Assembly (NCBI GenBank): GCA_018609965.1
Contig: JAHENP010000124.1
Coordinates: forward strand, 1-5,012
Length of the DNA stretch: 5,012 nt
From: Haloferacaceae archaeon
GTDB taxonomy: Archaea > Halobacteriota > Halobacteria > Halobacteriales > Haloferacaceae
Direction: 5' to 3'
Numbering within the stretch: the first letter of the stretch is position 1; each line of letters opens with the position of its first letter. Below the pieces are notes generated by a model. The model made no database searches. It was not told where the DNA came from and worked only from the letters and a program-made list of their open reading frames with translations. Position numbers and translations under genes: made by a program. Positions 1 to 5,012 of this stretch are shown here, piece by piece.

Positions 1-59
1 AACGCGGAGGAACCAGAGCGCGTCAGACCGAGCACGGGACACTCGGCCCCACACCGCGT
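1..59. other. Intergenic tail downstream of the small gene, with weak inverted repeats
   Basis: Short noncoding stretch beyond the stop codon of the small minus-strand gene. AACGCGG at 1-7 is an exact inverted match to CCGCGTT at 54-60, and CCGAG at 28-32 pairs with CTCGG at 42-46 across a 9-nt loop. Together they could form a nested stem-loop just after the stop codon. There is no T-run on the minus strand, so a classical archaeal U-tract terminator is not supported. The pairing may be chance in G+C-rich DNA. Confidence 0.25.
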
Positions 60-623
60 TCACTCCGGCCCGGCGTAGCCCGTCACTCCGAAGTCGCTCC
101 CGCCCTCGGCGTCCGTGGCGTCGTCCGCCTCGGTATCCACATCTGCACTGTCGCGAGTCTCGCCCTCGCGAGCGTCACCGTCGCGACCCGCACGCTCCTC
201 GATCCGCCGTCGATCCGCCCGCGTCGGGGTCTCGACGACGGTGAACAGGAGATTGATGAGCACGTTCGTTGCTTTCGCTTGCTCCGTCTCCGTCACCTCG
301 TAGGTCGCGCCGGTGTCGGTCGCGCCCGGCACCGCCTGCGAGAGATCACGCTCTTCTGGAATAGGAACGACTCGCGCCGCCTGCACGTCCGCGAGCGCCT
401 CCGTCACGGTGCGCAACAACTGCTGGAGCTGTCCCGCCGACGCGGCACCCTCGGCCGCGAGCGTGGCGCGCACCTCCTCAATCCGCACGCGCATCTCCTC
501 GGTGCGGTAGCTCGGGAGTGGTTGTTCTTCGATGTCCAGGAGAAACTCCTCGTACGCTGCTGCGAGTTCTGCCGCCGCTGTCGTGCCGTCAGCTATTTCT
601 GACGGTGAATCGTTCGAACACAT
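60..623 (-). CDS. Small acidic haloarchaeal protein of unknown function (187 aa)
   Basis: I do not recognise this family. From the ATG at 621-623 the protein has 187 residues, starting MCSNDSPSEI. Residues about 15-85 look helical, rich in Ala, Glu and Leu, with heptad-like hydrophobic spacing (EEFLLDIEE, then RVRIEEVRATL, then LQQLLRTVTEAL). A central segment around 118-145 (NVLINLLFTVVE, then RADRRRIEER) is the most hydrophobic part and then turns basic. It is too short and too charged nearby to be a clear membrane span. The last 45 residues are a low-complexity Asp/Glu/Gly/Thr tail, probably disordered. There is no signal peptide or catalytic motif, so a soluble cytoplasmic protein is likely. 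The frame stays open to a GTG at 713, which would add 30 residues. I prefer the internal ATG because the extra codons use A/T third positions more often (about 10 of 30), contain a 7-bp hairpin, and include Cys/Lys/Arg residues unlike the rest. It is a plausible real gene from its acidic composition, but its function is unknown. Confidence 0.7.
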   Translation of the reverse strand: MCSNDSPSEIADGTTAAAELAAAYEEFLLDIEEQPLPSYRTEEMRVRIEEVRATLAAEGAASAGQLQQLLRTVTEALADVQAARVVPIPEERDLSQAVPGATDTGATYEVTETEQAKATNVLINLLFTVVETPTRADRRRIEERAGRDGDAREGETRDSADVDTEADDATDAEGGSDFGVTGYAGPE

Positions 624-666
624 GTCGTGTGATGCGCCGCACGACGCTGCAGTGGTAGGGCGTTTA

Positions 667-693
667 GGGCGCCCTGCCGTTTTCACGGCGCCC
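667..693 (-). promoter_or_regulatory. Hairpin in the putative 5' leader of the small gene
   Basis: GGGCGCC at 667-673 is perfectly complementary to GGCGCCC at 687-693, with 13 nt between them. Inside it, GCCG at 676-679 can alternatively pair with CGGC at 686-689, so two mutually exclusive stems are possible. It lies 44-70 nt upstream of the preferred ATG and downstream of the only TATA-like patch, so it would sit in the 5' leader of the mRNA. A regulatory role is inference. If translation instead starts at the GTG at 713, the hairpin is within the coding region. Confidence 0.35.
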
Positions 694-730
694 ACCACAG
701 CGTCGTACTTCACTCTGAGGCGACTATGGG

Positions 731-737
731 TAGTAAA
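731..737 (-). promoter_or_regulatory. Possible TATA box for the small gene
   Basis: Reading the minus strand, TTTACTA spans 737 down to 731 and is preceded by GCGTAAGC. Haloarchaeal TATA boxes are typically centred about 26-27 nt before the transcript start, which would put initiation near 708, just inside the GTG-start alternative and about 85 nt before the ATG at 623. That geometry favours the ATG. The match is loose and no clear BRE is visible. Confidence 0.25.
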
Positions 738-767
738 GCTTACGCACGGGTTGAACTAGCGTCGCGA

Positions 768-813
768 TTTGAACAGCGAGTTGTCGGTGGTTTGAAAGGA
801 ATTAGTTGTCGGT
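768..813. repeat. Imperfect tandem direct repeat (two copies, 21 and 23 bp)
   Basis: The first copy at 768-788 starts TTTGAA and ends AGTTGTCGGT. The second copy at 791-813 also starts TTTGAA and ends AGTTGTCGGT. The middles differ (CAGCG against AGGAATT), so the two ends are conserved while the spacer varies. The exact 10-bp match has a 25-bp period. Such paired sites can be regulator operators, but no neighbouring regulator is present to test that. Confidence 0.45.
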
Positions 814-895
814 CTGTGGGTGAGTGGTTCAACTCGTACATTCGCGGCAGTTCTTCGAATCCCACATGCGCGGTGAGCAAGAGACCCGGAAGCCC

Positions 896-993
896 CAATT
901 CGCTCGCGGTCGCTGGGCGACATATCGCGCCTCTCCGCACCGCTCGGCGCGATAGGGGCCGCCCAGACGACTAAACTGCACGCGAGCGAATTG
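896..993. repeat. Long nested inverted repeat forming an extended hairpin
   Basis: Three collinear stems nest inside each other. The outer stem is a perfect 13-bp match (896-908 with 981-993, arms CAATTCGCTCGCG and its complement). The middle stem is 10 bp (909-918 with 961-971, interrupted only by a bulged A at 967). The inner stem is a perfect 9 bp (923-931 with 946-954, arm TATCGCGCC). The apical loop is 932-945, with an internal loop of 919-922 against 955-960 and a 9-nt one-sided bulge at 972-980 (TAAACTGCA). That is 32 bp of pairing in 98 bases, far beyond chance. It encodes no protein. It could be a structured RNA, a terminator-like or processing element for the upstream HAD transcript, a cruciform, or a MITE-like repeat. 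No target-site duplication was seen at its edges. Confidence 0.8.
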
Positions 994-1190
994 CCCCTTC
1001 CATTCCCACCCGACACCGCACAGCACCGCGGCCTCAGACCTCCCCAACCTCCTCGCTCGTTCCCTTCGGTCACTCACTCGTCCCTCGCACGCGCACGCCG
1101 CCACCTGGCTCGCGGCTTCGCCGCTCGCCTTTCGAGGCTCTCCTTTCGGTCGAGCCTCGCACAGGGGCGGCGTGGCGCGCGCCGACAACC
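994..1190. other. Noncoding strand-asymmetric stretch with small hairpins
   Basis: From 994 to 1090 the plus strand carries 52 C but only 13 G by hand count, so the minus-strand transcript would be G-rich. Two clustered C-runs, CCCCTTCCATTCCCACCC (994-1011) and CCTCCCCAACCTCC (1039-1052), become four closely spaced G-runs on the minus strand, which is two-tier G-quadruplex potential. Downstream are two stem-loops: GCGGC-TTC-GCCGC at 1112-1124, and an 8-bp stem CGAGGCTC (1133-1140) pairing with GAGCCTCG (1152-1159) across an 11-nt loop. Open frames here are Arg/Pro/Ser-rich and lack haloarchaeal acidity, so I call none. Confidence 0.55.
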
Positions 1191-1344
1191 AACGTCGATC
1201 TGTGGTCGCTGTCGTACCGAACACTAGTAACGTCGACCTGTGGTCGCTGTCGTACCGAACACCAGTAACGTCGCCTCTGTGACCACTGTCGTGCTGAACA
1301 CCAGTAACGTCGCGTCTGTGGTCGCTATCGTACCGAACACCAGT
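1191..1344. repeat. Tandem array of four 38-39 bp units
   Basis: Four head-to-tail copies occupy 1191-1228 (38 bp), 1229-1266 (38 bp), 1267-1305 (39 bp) and 1306-1344 (39 bp). Each starts AACGTCG and ends GAACACCAGT (GAACACTAGT in copy 1). Copies 1 and 2 differ at two positions, both C/T. Copies 3 and 4 differ at about seven positions, mainly transitions, with copy 3 most divergent. The units abut without unique spacers, so this is a minisatellite-type array rather than CRISPR. The mix of 38 and 39 bp breaks the reading frame between copies, so it is not a coding repeat. It lies 49 bp beyond the HAD stop codon. Its role is unknown; it could be a protein-binding array, part of an interspersed element, or inert expansion. 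Confidence 0.85.
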
Positions 1345-1392
1345 CGCTCTCGCAGACACTCACCGCGTGTCCGAACAGCCCCGATCCACACC

Positions 1393-2115
1393 TCAGTCCG
1401 GGCCAGACACCACGTCCCCAGGCTCTCGCGCCTCACTCGCCGCAGTGTACTCCGGCGGGGTGGGCGAGGCGACCCCGAGCAGTTCCTCGAAGTCCGGCAC
1501 GCGGTAGTCGGCCCGGACACACCGCCCGCGGCGGGCGTAGCCGTGGCGTTCGACGTGGACCGCGTCCAATCCCGCGTTCCACGCCGCGGCCACGTCACTC
1601 TCCCCGTCGCCGAGCATGATCCCGTCGGCGTCGTCGTCGACCCCCAGTTCGTCGAGCACCTGCCGGACGGGCGCGGGGTCGGGTTTGAACCCCGTCGCCT
1701 CGTCACACGCGAGCACGGCGTCGAACCAGTCGCCAATCGCCAGCCGTTCGATCACGGGGTAGGCGAGAAACGCGGCACAGTGGGTGACGACCCCGACCGG
1801 CACGTCCGCCGCGTGGAGGCGGTCGAGCAGCCGTCGGGCGTCGTCGTAGACGTACGACGCCGCAGCCCGCTTCTCGGGGTCCTCCTCGTCGTGGAACACC
1901 GTCCAGAACCGCTCGGGCTCGATCCCACAGCCCCGGAGGTGGTCGTTCCGGGTGCCGGTCAGCCCGTGCCACAGGTCCTCGATCTGTCGGTCGGAGAAGT
2001 CGTAGCCGAGCCGGTCACCAGTGCGGTCGAACACGCCGCGCGCGTAGCTCGGCTCGCAGTCGACGACCGTCCCGTCGAGATCGAACAGCCAGACATCGTA
2101 CTCCTCGGGCCGCAT
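1393..2115 (-). CDS. HAD-superfamily hydrolase, phosphoglycolate-phosphatase-like (240 aa)
   Basis: A cytoplasmic Mg-dependent phosphatase-type enzyme of the haloacid dehalogenase superfamily, with all four signature motifs. Motif I is FDLDGTVVD, with nucleophile Asp12 and general acid Asp14. Motif II is GVVTHC with Thr111. Motif III is FKPDP with Lys144. Motif IV is LGDGESD with Asp170 and Asp174. About 90 residues between motifs I and II form a helical C1 cap, as in the Gph/PpaX-type group; the cap sets specificity, so the substrate (phosphoglycolate, another small phosphoester or pyrophosphate) cannot be read from sequence. The catalytic core ends near residue 215, and the final 25 residues (Pro/Thr/Glu/Asp-rich) look like a disordered tail. 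The ATG at 2113-2115 places motif I at residue 11, the usual distance from the N-terminus. No Shine-Dalgarno is seen. The gene starts 75 bp after the kinase stop codon and may share its transcript. The family call is firm; the substrate is open. Confidence 0.93.
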   Translation of the reverse strand: MRPEEYDVWLFDLDGTVVDCEPSYARGVFDRTGDRLGYDFSDRQIEDLWHGLTGTRNDHLRGCGIEPERFWTVFHDEEDPEKRAAASYVYDDARRLLDRLHAADVPVGVVTHCAAFLAYPVIERLAIGDWFDAVLACDEATGFKPDPAPVRQVLDELGVDDDADGIMLGDGESDVAAAWNAGLDAVHVERHGYARRGRCVRADYRVPDFEELLGVASPTPPEYTAASEAREPGDVVSGPD

Positions 2116-2190
2116 GGGAACACCGCTACGGGCGCCAGTCGTTTCAACACACTGACCCCGGACGCGGGGAGACGAACGGAGCAGACGGAT
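2116..2190 (-). promoter_or_regulatory. Gap between the kinase and HAD genes; weak promoter candidate
   Basis: A 75-bp spacer, G+C-rich except for one patch. On the minus strand GTGTTGAAAC covers 2150 down to 2141, at about -26 to -35 from the HAD ATG, where a TATA/BRE region would sit for a leaderless transcript. It lacks a good TATA core, so read-through from the kinase gene is equally likely. No terminator hairpin with a T-run is visible. Confidence 0.2.
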
Positions 2191-4971
2191 TCAGGTCGTG
2201 TCGAACGCGAACGCGGCGCCGCCGGCCAACGACTCCCGGAGATCGACCGTCCAGCCGTGTGCCTCTGCGATCCGGCGGACGATCGGGAGCCCGAACCCGG
2301 TGCCGTCCTCGCTGTTGGTGACGCCGGCATCGAACACCTCCTCGCGCTCCTCCGGTGGGACACCCGGCCCGTCGTCGGCGACGACGAACCCCTCGTCGGT
2401 CCGAGACACCTGGACGGTCACGCCCGTCCCGCCGTGTTCGACCGCGTTGCGGTAGAGGTTCTCGAACAGCTCCGTGAGTCGGTCCTCGTCGGCTTCGACG
2501 GTCACACCGACCACACTCCCCGTGTCGAGGGTGGCGTCGGCGGTGTCGACGTGGTCCCAGGCACACTCCGCGACGGTCGCGAGATCCACCGGCTCGGCGT
2601 CCCCAACCACCTCTCCCTCCCGAGCGAGCGTGAGCAGGTCTTCGACGAGCACCTCCATCCGGTCGATCGCATCCTGCACGCGGTCGAAGTGTTCCGCCTC
2701 CCCGCTCCGACGAGCCATGTCCAGCCAGCCGTCGGCAATCGAGATGGGGTTGCGGAGGTCGTGGCTGACGACGCTGGCGAACTCGTCGAGCCGTTCGTTT
2801 TGCCGACGAAGCTCGCGTTCCCGTTCCTTCCGCTCGGTGATGTCGGAGTAGATGGCGTAGCCCGCGACGTTCGCCGCGCCGAGTTCCAACGGGACGACGT
2901 ACATCAGGAAGTCACGAACCCCGTCGTCCGTCTGGCGACGGCCCTCGTGACGGACGTTCTCGCCGGCACGGAGCCGTTCGTTCAGCTGCGTGGCGTCCTC
3001 GCTGACCGCGCCGTCCTCCGGCGTGACGTAGTCGTCTAAGTTCTCGCCGACCAACGTCGACTCCTCGTAGCCGAACGTCTCCTCGAACGCCTCATTCACA
3101 TCGCTGACGATCGGCCCCTCGCTGGTCATCTCGAAGGAGACGACCGCGTCGGGGATGTTCTCGAACAACGCCGACAGCCGGTCGCGTTCGTCACGCAGCC
3201 CCGTCTCGGCGCGCACCCGTTGGAGTGAGACGGCGACGTGTGCGAACAACAGCTCCGCTCGGTCGACATCCTCGTCGCCGAAGGCGGCCGTCTCCGTCGC
3301 GCCGGCCTGGAACACGCCCACGTCGCCGATCGGGACGCTGATCGCCGACCGGTACGCCTGTTTCGTCGGGTCGGCGTCGGCGTCGGCCGCCAGATCGTCG
3401 ACGACGATCGACTCCCCGGTGCGGTAGCTCTTGCCGGCCAACCCACCCTCCTCGACATCCGTCGGCTCCGACTCGACAGCCTCCGCGTCCGACACCGCGA
3501 CCGGCAACAACCGGTCGCCCGTCTCGTCGACCAGATCGATCGTGCTGATGTCGAACGCGAGGACATCCCGGGCGGCGGTCATCGCGCGGTCAATCACCGC
3601 CTGTTCGTCGTCGGCGGCCGCGATCCGGGTCGCCGCTTCGTGGAGTCGCTCTGTCGTCTCCCGCGCCTCGCGCAGCGCCGCCGCCGACTCGATCCGGTCC
3701 AACGTGGTGGAGGCGTACGACACCAACAGCTCCGCGAGTTCCAGATCCGTCTCGTCGTACGCGTCCGGCTCGCTGGAGACGGCCTGGAACACCCCGTCGT
3801 CCCCGAACGGGACGCTCACCCCCGAGCGGTAGCCGTCCGACACCGGCACCGCGCGGTCGTCACGCCGCACGTCATCGACGACAATCGACTCCCCAGTGCG
3901 GTGAGTGTGGTCCATTACACTCCCCTCGCGGTCGTCGAGCGACTCCCCCACCACCGCGTGTCCGTCGGCGTCCGCCCTGACGAGGAACCCCTCGTCGGTC
4001 GCCTCGACGATCGTACAGCCGTCGAATCTGAGCACGTCCGCCGCGATGTCCACCGTCAGCTCGTACAGCTCCGTCGGGTCGTCGGCGTCGATGAGATCGG
4101 TCGCGGCCCGGTGGAGCCCGGCGATCCGTTCCCGTCGGCTCCGGGCGTCCGCCTCCGCGGCCAGCCGTTCTCGTGTCTCTGCGACGTGTGTCCCCAGCAG
4201 CTGTGCGATCTCTAGATCCGCGGTGGTGAACGTGTTCGGCTCTCTCCGGCCGACCTGGAGGACGGCGTCGTCACCCACCGGCACCGAGACGACGGTGTCG
4301 CCGGCGGGAGTGATGCGGTCATCCGTCCGGATGTCGTCGACGAGCCGCGGGGCGTTCGCGGTGAGCGTGTCGCCCGCGAGACTGTCGTCCACCGGCTCCG
4401 TCTCCGGCACCCACTCCCCCTCCGGCGTGGCCGCGACCGTCCGGAGGTGGTCCCCCTCCCGCACGAGCAACAACGCGGTGTCGAACGGCAACACGTCGCT
4501 CGCGACCGTCAACATCCGGTCGTAGAGTTCCTCGACGGACCGGACGGCGGCCAACGCCGCCGCGCCGTCGTGGAGACTGGCGAGCCGTCGCCGGTGTGTT
4601 CGGAGTTGGAGCCGGGTCTCTCCGTCGACGGCCCGGCGGAGTTCGTCCACGAGATGCCGCATCTCGCCGCTCGGCCCCGTCGTGTCGGCCGCCGGAGCGT
4701 CGTCGGTCCGCCGGACGAACCCGGAGAGCCAGGCGGCCGTCGGCGGCGCCGCCGTGTAGGCGACCACCGGAACCCCGGCGGCCCGGACCGCGGCCAACGT
4801 CGTCTCCGGGAGCCGTGGCTGGCCGACGAGCACGAGCCCGTCGTGGTCCGACGCCACCCGCTCGGCGACATCGTCACGGTCGACCGAGGTGACCGACAGG
4901 TCGTCGTCGGCCGCGAGGGCGTCGGCCGTGGCGTCGTCACCGACGACCAAGAGACGGAGTTGTGCTCCCAT
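2191..4971 (-). CDS. Soluble multi-domain sensor histidine kinase (receiver-like, GAF x3, PAS, HisKA, HATPase_c; 926 aa)
   Basis: A cytoplasmic sensor kinase that would autophosphorylate on His in response to signals read by GAF and PAS domains. Residues 1-90 resemble a receiver fold: acidic pair Asp12-Asp13 and Thr73 are in place, but the strand holding the phospho-acceptor Asp reads DGLVLVGQP and has none at the expected site. GAF domains lie at about 146-265, 300-420 and 455-585. GAF2 and GAF3 share the identical run RTGESIVVDD (358-367 and 517-526) and a YRS-x-SVP core. A PAS domain follows at about 596-712, ending in DITERKERE. HisKA has the H-box SHDLRNPI with His737. HATPase_c has the N box with Asn838 and Asn842, G1 DDGPG (866-870), and G2 GTGFGL (890-895). 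No transmembrane segment or signal peptide is seen. Only two Cys occur (319, 803), so a GAF bilin thioether site is unlikely. The ATG at 4969-4971 begins just before the first receiver-like strand (QLRLLVV). The frame stays open upstream to the window edge, so a longer start cannot be excluded. No response regulator is present. Haloarchaea have many such orphan kinases; the ligand is unknown. Confidence 0.95.
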   Translation of the reverse strand: MGAQLRLLVVGDDATADALAADDDLSVTSVDRDDVAERVASDHDGLVLVGQPRLPETTLAAVRAAGVPVVAYTAAPPTAAWLSGFVRRTDDAPAADTTGPSGEMRHLVDELRRAVDGETRLQLRTHRRRLASLHDGAAALAAVRSVEELYDRMLTVASDVLPFDTALLLVREGDHLRTVAATPEGEWVPETEPVDDSLAGDTLTANAPRLVDDIRTDDRITPAGDTVVSVPVGDDAVLQVGRREPNTFTTADLEIAQLLGTHVAETRERLAAEADARSRRERIAGLHRAATDLIDADDPTELYELTVDIAADVLRFDGCTIVEATDEGFLVRADADGHAVVGESLDDREGSVMDHTHRTGESIVVDDVRRDDRAVPVSDGYRSGVSVPFGDDGVFQAVSSEPDAYDETDLELAELLVSYASTTLDRIESAAALREARETTERLHEAATRIAAADDEQAVIDRAMTAARDVLAFDISTIDLVDETGDRLLPVAVSDAEAVESEPTDVEEGGLAGKSYRTGESIVVDDLAADADADPTKQAYRSAISVPIGDVGVFQAGATETAAFGDEDVDRAELLFAHVAVSLQRVRAETGLRDERDRLSALFENIPDAVVSFEMTSEGPIVSDVNEAFEETFGYEESTLVGENLDDYVTPEDGAVSEDATQLNERLRAGENVRHEGRRQTDDGVRDFLMYVVPLELGAANVAGYAIYSDITERKERERELRRQNERLDEFASVVSHDLRNPISIADGWLDMARRSGEAEHFDRVQDAIDRMEVLVEDLLTLAREGEVVGDAEPVDLATVAECAWDHVDTADATLDTGSVVGVTVEADEDRLTELFENLYRNAVEHGGTGVTVQVSRTDEGFVVADDGPGVPPEEREEVFDAGVTNSEDGTGFGLPIVRRIAEAHGWTVDLRESLAGGAAFAFDTT

Positions 4972-5012
4972 GAGACGCTGTGCTGTCTGCGATAGCGGAG
5001 TGACTTCACAAA
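4972..5012 (-). other. Upstream edge of the kinase gene
   Basis: Forty-one bases precede the kinase ATG. I see no Shine-Dalgarno sequence and no TATA-like patch in the -23 to -30 zone for a leaderless start. The kinase reading frame has no in-frame stop here and no further in-frame ATG. The promoter is therefore either outside the window or the protein starts farther upstream. Confidence 0.4.

Larger units (their letters stand above)
714..895. other. Relatively A+T-rich noncoding stretch
   Basis: By hand count 71 of the 140 bases from 721 to 860 are A or T, far more than in the flanking genes. No open frame here has haloarchaeal codon character. Short frames such as the minus-strand one ending near 740 are rich in Ser, Thr, Arg, Cys and Asn, unlike the acidic neighbours. 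It contains the imperfect direct repeat at 768-813, the loose TATA candidate at 731-737, and GTTGAAC at 750-756 inverted as GTTCAAC at 827-833. It may be a promoter region for the small gene or a decayed insertion; neither is proven. Confidence 0.4.

Noticed and set aside
624..713. GTG start at 713 adding 30 residues to the small protein
   Set aside because: Third-position G/C is lower there, the segment carries a hairpin, composition differs from the rest, and the TATA candidate would place the transcript start inside it. It is kept as an alternative only.
815..866. tRNA-like fragment: TTCGAATCCCAC resembles a T-loop, and TGTGGG (815-820) pairs with CCCACA (861-866)
   Set aside because: The five bases before the TTCGAAT loop do not pair with those after it, and no D arm, anticodon arm or acceptor stem can be assembled.
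1191..1344. CRISPR array
   Set aside because: The units are directly adjacent with no unique spacers, and no cas genes are present.
1191..1344. Replication origin repeats (ORB type)
   Set aside because: The units lack the typical haloarchaeal ORB core with TTCCA...TGGAAAC and a trailing G-run, and no orc1/cdc6 gene is nearby.
829..1359. Minus-strand 176-residue frame spanning the tandem array and hairpin
   Set aside because: The translation is repetitive only because the DNA repeats, it is Arg/Ser/Cys-rich rather than acidic, and unit lengths of 38 and 39 bp shift the frame between copies.
1355..1371. Hairpin GACAC/GTGTC just after the HAD stop as a terminator
   Set aside because: Only 5 bp of stem and no U-tract follows on the minus strand; too weak to call.
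1240..3039. 599-residue open frame on the plus strand
   Set aside because: It runs antisense through the tandem array, the HAD gene and the kinase. The minus strand has unambiguous catalytic motifs over the same bases, while this frame has none and arises from G+C-rich codon structure.
3238..4215. 325-residue plus-strand open frame inside the kinase gene
   Set aside because: Arg/Val/His-rich shadow antisense to the GAF domains, with no recognisable domain.

Overview
The window reads as chromosomal DNA of a halophilic archaeon (class Halobacteria; genus not resolved). The signs are high G+C, strong third-position G/C preference, and proteins that are very rich in Asp and Glu and poor in Lys and Cys. 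No Shine-Dalgarno sequence precedes the assigned starts, as expected where leaderless or short-leader transcripts are common.

All three genes lie on the minus strand, so transcription runs from right to left. A 926-residue soluble sensor histidine kinase (2191-4971) is the centrepiece. Its order is: degenerate receiver-like N-terminus, three tandem GAF domains, a PAS domain, HisKA with the phospho-acceptor His, and a complete HATPase_c domain. After a 75-bp gap comes a 240-residue HAD-superfamily phosphatase-like hydrolase (1393-2115) with all four catalytic motifs. The spacing allows one transcript for the two, but no known pathway links them. No response regulator is present, so the kinase's output partner is elsewhere. 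A small acidic protein of unknown function (60-623) is the third gene and is separated from the others.

Between the HAD gene and the small gene lies about 770 bp without a convincing gene (624-1392). From right to left in the direction of transcription it holds a four-copy tandem array of a 38-39 bp unit (1191-1344), a strongly strand-asymmetric C-rich stretch with small hairpins (994-1190), a long nested inverted repeat that folds into a 32-bp imperfect hairpin (896-993), and a relatively A+T-rich stretch with an imperfect direct repeat (714-895). A possible promoter and leader hairpin for the small gene follow (667-737). This composite intergenic region is the most unusual part of the window. 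It looks like a structured, possibly mobile or interspersed, noncoding element, but nothing in the sequence alone proves a function.
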